From the NCBI GenBank assembly GCA_902782225.1, contig CACZMF010000001.1, positions 124,001 to 188,000 on the forward strand: 64,000 bases of DNA, in the 5' to 3' direction. Source of the stretch: an uncultured Bacteroidia bacterium (GTDB lineage Bacteria; Bacteroidota; Bacteroidia; Bacteroidales; UBA932). Shown here piece after piece: positions 8,433 through 16,463 of this stretch (positions within the stretch are counted from its first letter, which is position 1; the number at the start of each line of letters is the position of its first letter). Both the position numbers and the translations under genes were made by a program. Below the pieces are notes generated by a model, which was not told the origin of the DNA, did not search any database, and saw nothing but the letters and a program-made list of their open reading frames with translations.

Positions 8433-9596
8433 ATGAAACGTTATTTGATTTTATCTTTAATTGCCTTCCCGCTACTTTGGTCCTGCTCCAATATGGATTA
8501 CGACATTTCGGAGGGCTTCAGCAAAGAGGTAACTCTCTTCGAGGAAGAGATTTCCGTCCCCATCGGCAACATCGGTCCATTCACCATCAGCTCCACCCTC
8601 GGGGGCGTCAGCAAGGTGCCCGGGATCGGGGGGCTGATCGGAGAGTATATAAAGGAGGGCGAAGACGGCTCCCTTGTGATGGAAAACAGCGGAGACATTT
8701 TCAAGGCCAGCGTCTACGAACTTGAAAAGCAGATCGGCAACGTTTCCGCTCCCCAGGTCTGGGATGCAGGATTCCAGTCGAGCTATGCTGGCGGAATGGC
8801 CGCTGCTCTGGGTATGTTCGGGCTCAAGACCGTGAACCAGAAAGTCGAGATCACCGCTTCCAATCCACTCTGGGACGATGTCCCCGTCAGTTGCGGCGCC
8901 ACTTTGTCCTGCTCCGGGTCGGATTATACATCCGTACCCGTGCCGTCCCTGGACAATTTCACCCTGAAGGCCAGGGCCAACAATGAACTTATCGCCACGC
9001 AAGAGCTCCCGGCCAGCGTGACTGCACCTTTGACCTCCGTGAGCTTCTCCAAGCTGACCCTGGACCTGCCGGCGAATCCGGTGTCGCAGATTTCTGATAA
9101 GAAGGGGAACCTATTCTTCGCATTTTCATTCAGATACATCTGCGGTCTGGCTGTGGGCGAGACCTTCTCCCTGCCGTTGAAAGATATGTCGACCGGAGAT
9201 ATAAACCTCCCCATAGGCAAGTACAAGGTCAAGAAGTGCGAGGTGTCGGTCGAGCTGGAGAGCACGGTGCCTCTTGCCGTGAGTATCGACAACGTGCGGG
9301 CTCTCAAGCCTGCTTTTGCCGAGGGCGAAGAGCCCGCAGTCGATGACAATCTCGTGATCACGTCCGGCTTCACCATCGATGGCGGCTCGCTCGAGCATCC
9401 GGCCACGTCCACGATCAAGCTTGAGATAGAGGCTCTCGAGGGCACGGTTCCGGACATCAGTTCCTTGCTCATCGACTTGACCGTCGCCGCCCAGCCCGGT
9501 CTTGGGGACGTAGCCCTTTCCGGGAAGCAGGGAATAGTCGTCAAATCTTCTTCCGCCAAACTCAGCGGAGGCATAACCATACCGGAGGAGCAATAG
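8433..9596 (+). CDS. Lipoprotein of unknown function, partner of DUF5723 protein
   Basis: 387-residue predicted lipoprotein. ATG 8433 is preferred over an in-frame TTG at 8424, because that TTG lies inside the -7 box and the signal peptide starts at MKRYLILSLIAF. The lipobox is LLWSCSN. The mature part is beta-rich with no catalytic motif I recognise; it repeats short Ile/Val/Ser patterns as in beta-sandwich surface proteins. Two bases separate it from the DUF5723 gene, so the two are almost surely co-transcribed and may act together at the outer membrane. No function is assigned. Confidence 0.8.
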   Translation: MKRYLILSLIAFPLLWSCSNMDYDISEGFSKEVTLFEEEISVPIGNIGPFTISSTLGGVSKVPGIGGLIGEYIKEGEDGSLVMENSGDIFKASVYELEKQIGNVSAPQVWDAGFQSSYAGGMAAALGMFGLKTVNQKVEITASNPLWDDVPVSCGATLSCSGSDYTSVPVPSLDNFTLKARANNELIATQELPASVTAPLTSVSFSKLTLDLPANPVSQISDKKGNLFFAFSFRYICGLAVGETFSLPLKDMSTGDINLPIGKYKVKKCEVSVELESTVPLAVSIDNVRALKPAFAEGEEPAVDDNLVITSGFTIDGGSLEHPATSTIKLEIEALEGTVPDISSLLIDLTVAAQPGLGDVALSGKQGIVVKSSSAKLSGGITIPEEQ

Positions 9597-9598
9597 CT

Positions 9599-10948
9599 AT
9601 GAAAAAGATATTATTTGCGCTTTCTATACTCTTCGTCGCAGCGTCGGCCGCTGGTGCCCAGTCTTTCCAGCAGGCTTTGTTCCTCGACGGCTACAGGCTG
9701 GGCTACCGCTACAATCCTGCCCTGCAGAATGAGTCCGGCTTCCTGAGCGTAGGCCAGTGGGAGAGCCAGTTGCGAAACAACATCGGAGCGGCAAGTTTCC
9801 TGTATCCCCGGGACGGGGAAGTGGTCACGGCCCTTCATTCGAGCGTCTCCTCCGGTGAGTTCCTGGGCAGTCTGAAGGATGACAACTACCTGTGCGGCAA
9901 CATCGATTTCAACCTGTTCTCCTACGGCTGGAGAAGGGATAATGCATACCATACCATCGAAGCCAATGTCCGTTCAGTCTATTCTGCCTCCATCCCAAAG
10001 GAAATCTTTGCCATAGCAAAGCTCGGCACCGCTGAAATGGGGTACGATCTCGGAGGCATGGGCCTGGCCGGCAATGCCATCGTGGAACTGGCCTATGGGT
10101 ATTCATATAAGTTTTCGGATGCGTTTTCCGTCGGCGCTCGTGCCAAGTTGCTGGTGGGCGTCGAGTCCTTGCGCTACAATGTGTCCCGTCTCGACATGTA
10201 CTTCTCCGAAGATGAATATACGGCGGACCTGGAGGCGGACCTGGATCTGACCAGCCGCTGGAGCAAGATACGGACAAACGAGGAAGGTTATCTCAACCTC
10301 CTGGACCTGAGCGCAAAGGACCGCTGGCGGCTGCCTTCCGGCGCTGGATTGTCGCTGGACCTTGGTGTTGTGGCCACTCCTTTCGAGGGCTTCACCCTTA
10401 GCGCTTCACTGCTGGATTTCGGCGGCATGTTCTGGTACTACGGCAATGCGGCCCGCTCGCAGGGCAAGACCTCGTTCACGGGCGTGAAGAATCTGACCCT
10501 GGAAGAGATTCAGAGCAAGAATATCATGGGCCAGTTCGAGAATGTCAAGGATGACTTCCTGGGTTCCCTCAGGCTGAAGTCGGTGGATAAGAGGACGGCA
10601 CTGGAATTCATTCCGTTCAACGCGAATCTGGGTATCAAGTATGAGATGCCGTTCTACAAGGCCCTTGCCGTCGGCGCGACCGGCAACTACGTGAGCATGA
10701 AGCGCATGTCTTATTATGAGGTCCGCGGGGCCCTTGCCTGGAATCCCTGGAACTGGCTGGGCGTGACCGCCAATGCAGGCACCGGCAGCCATGGCCCCGT
10801 GTGGGGTGCTGCTGCGAATGTGGCCCTGAAGCGGTTCCGCCTCACTGTCGGCTATTGCGACGGCTTCGGCGGCACTGTGCCATACTCGGATATTCCCCTG
10901 AAGGCCAACAACAAGATGGTGACCGTGGGTATGACCTACGATCTCTGA
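9599..10948 (+). CDS. DUF5723-type outer-membrane beta-barrel protein
   Basis: 449 residues with a signal peptide cut after SAAGAQ. The mature start, SFQQALFLDGYRLGYRYNPA, and alternating aromatic strands ending NNKMVTVGMTYDL (terminal aromatic/Leu) fit a Bacteroidetes outer-membrane barrel of the DUF5723 family, whose role is unknown. An internal segment (residues about 195-230) is charged and may be an extracellular loop. It follows the lipoprotein gene by 2 bp and is followed by a strong terminator at 10998, so the pair forms a two-gene operon. Confidence 0.75.
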   Translation: MKKILFALSILFVAASAAGAQSFQQALFLDGYRLGYRYNPALQNESGFLSVGQWESQLRNNIGAASFLYPRDGEVVTALHSSVSSGEFLGSLKDDNYLCGNIDFNLFSYGWRRDNAYHTIEANVRSVYSASIPKEIFAIAKLGTAEMGYDLGGMGLAGNAIVELAYGYSYKFSDAFSVGARAKLLVGVESLRYNVSRLDMYFSEDEYTADLEADLDLTSRWSKIRTNEEGYLNLLDLSAKDRWRLPSGAGLSLDLGVVATPFEGFTLSASLLDFGGMFWYYGNAARSQGKTSFTGVKNLTLEEIQSKNIMGQFENVKDDFLGSLRLKSVDKRTALEFIPFNANLGIKYEMPFYKALAVGATGNYVSMKRMSYYEVRGALAWNPWNWLGVTANAGTGSHGPVWGAAANVALKRFRLTVGYCDGFGGTVPYSDIPLKANNKMVTVGMTYDL

Positions 10949-10997
10949 CGCCTGACATGCTGAATCAGGGGGCGAGGATGCGCCCCTCCCTTCTATG

Positions 10998-11031
10998 AGA
11001 GGCCGACTAAAACGGGTCGGCCTCTTTTTTT
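10998..11031 (+). terminator. Rho-independent terminator
   Basis: A perfect 10-bp stem (10998-11007 with 11016-11025), an 8-nt loop and a run of seven T at 11025-11031, 50 bp after the DUF5723 stop codon. Confidence 0.9.
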
Positions 11032-11083
11032 GTGCCAAGCAGGACGAGAAGTCCCGGGCCGATGGCAGGCCTTAGTGTACTTT

Positions 11084-11286
11084 CTCTCAATTGAGAGGCT
11101 GCCGGGCAAGGTCTTTTCTGCTGTCTGGCAAGGTCCTGTCTGGCAAGGTTTCTTCTGCTGTCTGGCAAGGTCCTGCCGGGCAAGGTCTTTTCTGCTGCCG
11201 GGACCTTGCCCGCCAATATGCCTCTCATGCCCCTGCAGGCCATCCTTGCGGGCAAGATCCCCCATCAATAATTAGACCTTGCCCGC
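11084..11286. repeat. 37-bp tandem repeat with inverted copies of a 9-mer
   Basis: GGCAAGGTC or a one-base variant starts at 11105, 11127, 11142, 11164 and 11179, with spacings 22, 15, 22 and 15, so the true period is 37 bp (about 2.5 copies). Inverted copies GACCTTGCC lie at 11202-11210 and 11275-11283, and an imperfect direct copy at 11251. These build hairpins: 11178-11187 with 11202-11211 (10 bp, perfect) and 11249-11260 with 11275-11286 (12 bp, one mismatch). A 14-bp palindrome CTCTCAATTGAGAG precedes the array at 11084-11097. No convincing gene overlaps it. Confidence 0.75.
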
Positions 11287-11307
11287 TGCGCCCCAGTACT
11301 TCGTGCC

Positions 11308-11561
11308 GTGACGGGACTGTGGCAGGGCTGAGCGTCCCGTCGCAGAGGAGGAAAGGCGTGCTGGCGGCCATCTCCGCTGGGATGACGGGACTGTGGCAGG
11401 GCTGAGAGTCCCGTCGCGGAGGAGGAAAGGCGTGCTGGCGGCCATCTCCGTGGGATGACGGGACTGTGGCGGTGCTGAGCGTCCCGTCGCAGAGGAGGAA
11501 AGGCGTGCTGGCGGCCATCTACGCGGGATGACGGGACTGTGGCAGGGCTGAGAGTCCCGTC
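11308..11561. repeat. 73-74-bp tandem repeat, four hairpin units
   Basis: Four copies start at about 11310, 11384, 11457 and 11530, with periods 74, 73 and 73 bp. The first three are complete and the last is cut after the hairpin. Every copy contains GACGGGAC and GTCCCGTC (11310/11334, 11384/11408, 11457/11481, 11530/11554), a perfect 8-bp stem with a 16-nt loop that differs at a few positions between copies. Open frames across it are by-products of the repeat. Confidence 0.85.
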
Positions 11562-11583
11562 GCAGGGTGGGGAGAGGCCACCC

Positions 11584-11648
11584 GGGGGCAAAGGGGCCTG
11601 GTTTTGAGCACGGGGGCAGCTCGGAGGGGCTAGCCGGGGGCGAAGGGG
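11584..11648 (+). other. Cluster of six G-runs upstream of the susC promoter
   Basis: Runs of four or five G lie at 11584-11588, 11593-11596, 11612-11616, 11626-11629, 11636-11640 and 11645-11648. The last four have loops of 9, 6 and 4 nt, suitable for a G-quadruplex on the coding strand, 42 bp before the -33 element. With the terminator and the two repeat arrays this accounts for the gene-free stretch 10949-11781. Confidence 0.5.
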
Positions 11649-11689
11649 CGAGCTTTCCGGCCAGGCTGGATAAACAATTGATATAATTG

Positions 11690-11720
11690 TTTGGATAATA
11701 AGATAAAATAAGTATATTTG
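11690..11720 (+). promoter_or_regulatory. Promoter of the alginate PUL operon
   Basis: TTTG at 11690-11693, exactly 19 bp, then TATATTTG at 11713-11720: a full match to the Bacteroidetes promoter pattern. The predicted start is near 11726, giving a leader of about 56 nt before the susC-like ATG at 11782. Confidence 0.8.
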
Positions 11721-11730
11721 CAAAAGTAAG

Positions 11731-11746
11731 AATTGGTTAACCAATT
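11731..11746. promoter_or_regulatory. GntR-type operator palindrome
   Basis: AATTGGTTAACCAATT is a perfect 16-bp palindrome beginning 10 bp after the -7 box, at about +5 to +20 of the transcript, a repressor position. The core TGGTTAACCA fits the FadR/FCD-type GntR pattern (GT and AC half-sites). The same 16 bp recur at 31940-31955 in the same place relative to a -7 box. The likely ligand protein is the regulator at 32925-33644. Confidence 0.75.
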
Positions 11747-11781
11747 TTGCCCAGGCACGATACTAATATCCATCACATTAT

Positions 11782-14700
11782 ATGCAATTCTCTATCAAAT
11801 TAAAAACCAGACTGTTGGCACTTGTGCTGGCGCTGCTGCCCGCAATGCTGCCCGCTCAGAACCTGCAGGTGAGAGGTGTGGTGACCGACGATGAAGGACC
11901 GCTTATCGGCGCTTCCGTCGTGATCAAAGGCACCACCACCGGCACGGCAACCGACATGGACGGACACTACTCCATCTCTGTCCCGTCCTCCGGCGCTGTT
12001 CTCGTCTTTTCGTGCGTAGGCTACAAGACCGAGGAACGCACGGTTGGCAATTCCCGCGACATAGACGTTCGCCTGAACATCGACGACAACCTGCTCGAGG
12101 ATGTCGTGGTGGTCGGTTACGGCACCCAGGCCAAGTCTCATCTCACAGGCTCCATCTCCAAGATTGAAGGAGGCGGCGCCCTGATCGACATCCCAGTGTC
12201 CGACGTGACCACCGCCCTCCAGGGCCAGGTCGCCGGCCTCACCATCAACAACAACACTTCCGAAGTCGGCGTGGTGCCCTCGATAAGGGTCCGCGGCACT
12301 GGCTCCATCTCCGCCGACAGCTCCCCGCTGGTGATCGTGGACGGATACCCCGTGCCCGACGGACTTTCCACCGTCAACGCCACCGATATCCAGTCCATAG
12401 AAATCCTGAAGGATGCAGCGTCGGCCGCAATCTACGGCTCACGCGCAGCCAACGGCGTCATCATGATCACCACCAAGAGCGGCAAGGCCGACGAGCCCCA
12501 CTACTCCGTGAAGGTGTATCAGGGTATGAAATACGCCTACAAGCTGCACGACCTGCTCACCGCCACCGACTATCTGAGACTCCAGGAGTACGAAGAATCC
12601 GTCGGCGGACCTGCCGTCAAGGGTCAGGACAGGGCGGCTGCCTGGATCGAAAAGAACATCGGCGCCACGGACTGGCAGCGTGAGGGCCTGCGCGACTTCA
12701 CCGGCATCACCAACGCCCAGTTCACCGTGAGCGGCGGCCGCAAGACCATGCGCTACTACACCTCCGCCTCCTACACCAAGGACCAGGGTATCATGCTGCA
12801 GAACTCCGTGGACAAGCTTTCGCTGCGCACCAGGCTGGATGTGGACCTCAGCCCCAGCATCAAGTTCGGCTACAACATCTCCGCCAACTATTCCCAGACT
12901 GAGCGTCCCCGCAACAACTTCATCGACTTCTACAGGACCCCGTCCTTCCTCCCCGTGACGCACAACGACTGGACCACCGAATTCACCGGCGGCTACACCG
13001 GATTCGCCCGCGGAAGCCACTTCAACCAGATCACCACCCCGACCGGCGACCCCGATGCCTACGGCAACCCCACCTGGGACAGCAAGGTGAGCCCGTTCAA
13101 CTCGGCCAACAACAACCCCAAGAGCGTCATGGCCAACACCGAACGCTGGGGTGAATCCTTCTCCGGCCTGGGCAACGTCTACCTGGAAATCACCATCGTG
13201 AAGGGCCTCAAATTCAAGAGCTCCAACGGCTTCAACGTCCGTTACACCCCTTCCTACAGCTACCAGAACCTCAACGCGCTCAAGGACGGCACCCCGAGCG
13301 AGGCGACATTCAACAGCACGCTGTATGTGGACCTGCTCACCGAGAACACCCTCAACTACAACCTGACCAAGGGACGCCACAAGCTCGACCTGCTTGCCGG
13401 CTACACCCTCGAAAGCACCCGCGTGCAGCGCGTCGCCCTCGACGGCACCGGCTTCCCGACGGACGACATCCACACCCTGAACGCAGCGACCGTGTTCTCC
13501 CTTGCGGCCAGCAACAACGGCAACGGCGCCGGCACCGGCACGTTCCGCTATCCCGACAAGATCCTGGAGTCCGGCCTCGCCAGGGCTACCTACAGCTACG
13601 CCGACAAGTACCTGCTCTCGGCTTCCATACGTCTGGACCGTTCATCCCTCTTCACCCGCGGCAACCGTAACGCATGGTTCCCTTCGGTCTCGGCAGGATG
13701 GAGGGTCTCGCAGGAGCCTTGGATGCAGCACATCGACTGGCTCAACACCCTGAAACTCAGGGCTTCCTACGGTGTGACCGGCAACAACAACGTCAATTAC
13801 TTCTCCGCCCTCGAGGTGCTCGGCGGCGCCAACTACGCCACCGGCGCCGGCAACGGCGCCCTGGTCTCCGGCACGGCCAACAATTCTTCCACCCTGGCCA
13901 ACGCCAACATCACCTGGGAGCAGACCGATGAGTTCAATGCCGGTCTCGACCTCAGTGTGGTCAGGAACCGCATCAACCTGAGCGTCGATGCCTACTACTC
14001 CATCACCCGCGCCCTCCTCTTCGAGCAGCCGACCCAGTCCTTCACCGGATTCACCAAATACTGGAACAACATCGGACGCGTCCGCAACGCCGGCGTGGAG
14101 ATCCAGCTGAACACGATGAACTTTACGAACCGCAACTTCACCTGGACCACCGACTTCAACTTCTCCCTCTCCAGGAACAAGCTCCTCGAGATCGGCGGCG
14201 AAAGGGAGGTTATCACCCAGGGCGAGCGCAACGAGAATTACATCGCGCGCGTGGGTGAACCTCTTATCCAATACTACGGATTCAGGACCTCCGGCGTATG
14301 GAATTCCACCGATGAGATACAGTCGAATCCGCACTTCGCTGCCGACGTGCCGGGAGGCCTCCGCATCGTGGACACCAAGACCGACGGAGTGCTGAACGAC
14401 GAAGACCGCGTCGCTCTCGGAGACCCCTATCCCGACTTCACCTACGGTATGACCAACACTTTCAAGATCGGCAAGTTCGACCTGTCGTTCCTCATCCAGG
14501 GAGTCCAGGGCATCACGGTGTTCAACGGCGACGTCTTCTACAACGAATCCCACAAATACAACACCGCCTACCTCAAGGACCGCTGGGTCAGCCCCCAGGA
14601 TCCCGGCAACGGCAAGGTGCCTTACATGAAGGTCGGCTACGACATGCTCCTGACCGACTATCCCCTCCAGGACGGCTCCTATGTGTGCCTGCGCAACGTC

Positions 14701-14931
14701 ATCATGGGCTACACCTTCTCCAAGAAGGACCTCCGCAACAAGCTTGACGGACTCCGCATCTATCTGACCGGCAACAACCTGGCATACCTGTGGTCCAAGG
14801 ACTACAAGGGCGTGAACCCCGAATCCAGGATGACTTCCGGAGTGTACTCCTCTCCTATGATTGCCGGCTACCAGCGCGGCGGCTTCCCCGTGACAACCAC
14901 CATAACCTTTGGTGTCGATGTGAAATTCTAA
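11782..14931 (+). CDS. SusC/RagA-type TonB-dependent transporter
   Basis: 1049-residue outer-membrane importer of oligosaccharides, driven by TonB. After the signal peptide (ending MLPAQ) come a carboxypeptidase-like regulatory domain (VRGVVTDDEGPLIGASVVIK), the DNLLEDVVVVGYGTQAKSHL segment, a plug domain with SADSSPLVIVDGYP and DIQSIEILKDAASAAIYGSR, and a 22-strand barrel ending TITFGVDVKF. Length and motif order are those of standard SusC proteins. It is the first gene of a long operon and is followed 12 bp later by its SusD partner. By context the substrate is alginate or alginate oligosaccharides. Promoter and operator lie directly upstream. Confidence 0.95.
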   Translation: MQFSIKLKTRLLALVLALLPAMLPAQNLQVRGVVTDDEGPLIGASVVIKGTTTGTATDMDGHYSISVPSSGAVLVFSCVGYKTEERTVGNSRDIDVRLNIDDNLLEDVVVVGYGTQAKSHLTGSISKIEGGGALIDIPVSDVTTALQGQVAGLTINNNTSEVGVVPSIRVRGTGSISADSSPLVIVDGYPVPDGLSTVNATDIQSIEILKDAASAAIYGSRAANGVIMITTKSGKADEPHYSVKVYQGMKYAYKLHDLLTATDYLRLQEYEESVGGPAVKGQDRAAAWIEKNIGATDWQREGLRDFTGITNAQFTVSGGRKTMRYYTSASYTKDQGIMLQNSVDKLSLRTRLDVDLSPSIKFGYNISANYSQTERPRNNFIDFYRTPSFLPVTHNDWTTEFTGGYTGFARGSHFNQITTPTGDPDAYGNPTWDSKVSPFNSANNNPKSVMANTERWGESFSGLGNVYLEITIVKGLKFKSSNGFNVRYTPSYSYQNLNALKDGTPSEATFNSTLYVDLLTENTLNYNLTKGRHKLDLLAGYTLESTRVQRVALDGTGFPTDDIHTLNAATVFSLAASNNGNGAGTGTFRYPDKILESGLARATYSYADKYLLSASIRLDRSSLFTRGNRNAWFPSVSAGWRVSQEPWMQHIDWLNTLKLRASYGVTGNNNVNYFSALEVLGGANYATGAGNGALVSGTANNSSTLANANITWEQTDEFNAGLDLSVVRNRINLSVDAYYSITRALLFEQPTQSFTGFTKYWNNIGRVRNAGVEIQLNTMNFTNRNFTWTTDFNFSLSRNKLLEIGGEREVITQGERNENYIARVGEPLIQYYGFRTSGVWNSTDEIQSNPHFAADVPGGLRIVDTKTDGVLNDEDRVALGDPYPDFTYGMTNTFKIGKFDLSFLIQGVQGITVFNGDVFYNESHKYNTAYLKDRWVSPQDPGNGKVPYMKVGYDMLLTDYPLQDGSYVCLRNVIMGYTFSKKDLRNKLDGLRIYLTGNNLAYLWSKDYKGVNPESRMTSGVYSSPMIAGYQRGGFPVTTTITFGVDVKF

Positions 14932-14943
14932 TCGAGACGCTGT

Positions 14944-16452
14944 ATGAAAAGATATATATTACCTGTATTGCTTTCCGTCCTTGCGCTGACATCCTGCAAC
15001 CTCGACAAGTATCCTTTCTCCGAGGTGGCCGCCAGCGAGTACGTGAAGGATGCCACGTCCGTGAACAACCTCGTGATAGGCGTCTACAACGGCCTGTACG
15101 ACGTGCTTTACAATGAATGGGCGATGACAGAGCTGCGCTCCGACAACGCCCGTATGCGTGTCAACAACTCCACCTCCCAGGATTCCAAGCTGATCGAACA
15201 GCTCGACCAGCTGGTGGTGCTCACCGCCAACGCCTGGGTGCAGGACTACTGGGATGCCATCTACGTGGTGGTGAACAGGGCGAACACCGTCCTCGCCAAC
15301 CTTGACGTGGTCTCTGATGAAGCCCTTCGCGCCCGCTACGAAGGCGAGGCCCGCTTCCTCAGGGCCTGGATGTATTTCGACCTTGTGCGCCTCTGGGGCC
15401 CCGTTTTCATCGTCAGGAGCAAGACCGGTGCCGACGAAGCCCGCTACATGCAGCGCTCTCCGGCCGAAGATGTGTGGGCCCTTATCGAGGAAGACCTCGA
15501 GGCCATCGTGGACAACAAACTTCTTCCCGACGCTATGCCTGCGGCAGACCTCGGCCGGGCGGACATGAAGGCCGCCAAGGCCCTCCTTGCCAAGGTCTAT
15601 ATGACTGAATACAAGCCCTCCGAGAGCAAGTACGCCAAGGCTTCCGCCCTTCTGGGCGAAGTGCTCGAGGCCTGCGGAAATCCCGCTTCTGGCGCCGCCC
15701 TCGTGCCCTATGCCGACATCTTCGACAAGAACAAGGAAGGCAACGCCGAAATAATCTTCGCCGTCCGCTACCGCAGCGGCAACGTCGGAATCGGCTCGCC
15801 GTTCACGACTCTCTACGCGCCTGTCAACAACGGCGGCAACGTGGCCATCGGTGCACCCAAGCAGTACAACTATCCCAGCAACAGCATCATCTCCGCGTTC
15901 AACGCCAATCCCGGCGACCTCCGCAAGGACGTATGCCTGCAGGAGAGCTATTTCAACAAGACCACCGGAGTGGTTGTGGACAATGCCAACGCCCGCTACT
16001 GCAGCAAGTTCATCGATCCCGACATGACCAGCGAGTACGATGCCGAGAACGACTTCCCGGTGATCCGCCTAGCCGACGTGATGCTCCTGAAGGCCGAGGC
16101 CGACAACGAACTGGGCGGCCCTTCCGCCGGGTCCCTTGTGCTTCTGAACGCCATTCGCGAGCGCGCCGGCATCCCCGCATACCAAATGTCCGACGTGGCC
16201 TCCAAGTATGCTTTCCGCCAGGCGGTAAGGACCGAACGCCGGCTCGAATTCGCCTTCGAGAACCAGCGCTTCTTCGACCTGCTCAGGTGGGGGACGGCAG
16301 TGTCCACCATCAATGAGTATCTCGCTTCCGAGCCCTTCTACGCCGCATACGACTATGTGGTCAACCCTATCGCCGAATGGCAGACCAAACTGCCCATCCC
16401 GGTGTCCGTATTGAACATTAACAAGAGTGTCGCCCAGAATCCGGGCTATTGA
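14944..16452 (+). CDS. SusD/RagB-type glycan-binding lipoprotein
   Basis: 502-residue surface lipoprotein that caps the SusC channel. The signal peptide has lipobox LALTSCN. Typical SusD elements are seen: YNGLYDVLYNEWAMTELRSD, RFLRAWMYFDLVRLWGPV (TPR-like helix), a variable middle that binds sugar, and the C-terminal RTERRLEFAFENQRFFDLLR followed by LPIPVSVLN. The length is usual for the family. It sits between the SusC-like gene (12 bp before) and the TIG lipoprotein gene (possible ATG/TGA overlap at 16450-16454). Confidence 0.95.
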   Translation: MKRYILPVLLSVLALTSCNLDKYPFSEVAASEYVKDATSVNNLVIGVYNGLYDVLYNEWAMTELRSDNARMRVNNSTSQDSKLIEQLDQLVVLTANAWVQDYWDAIYVVVNRANTVLANLDVVSDEALRARYEGEARFLRAWMYFDLVRLWGPVFIVRSKTGADEARYMQRSPAEDVWALIEEDLEAIVDNKLLPDAMPAADLGRADMKAAKALLAKVYMTEYKPSESKYAKASALLGEVLEACGNPASGAALVPYADIFDKNKEGNAEIIFAVRYRSGNVGIGSPFTTLYAPVNNGGNVAIGAPKQYNYPSNSIISAFNANPGDLRKDVCLQESYFNKTTGVVVDNANARYCSKFIDPDMTSEYDAENDFPVIRLADVMLLKAEADNELGGPSAGSLVLLNAIRERAGIPAYQMSDVASKYAFRQAVRTERRLEFAFENQRFFDLLRWGTAVSTINEYLASEPFYAAYDYVVNPIAEWQTKLPIPVSVLNINKSVAQNPGY

Positions 16453-16463
16453 TGCATACGATT

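Noticed and set aside
11091-11405. Small proteins encoded in the repeat region
   Set aside because: All frames there consist of repeat translations rich in Arg, Ser and Pro with no start context.
11105-11561. CRISPR array
   Set aside because: Units are contiguous tandem repeats of 37 and 73 bp without unique spacers, and no cas genes are present.
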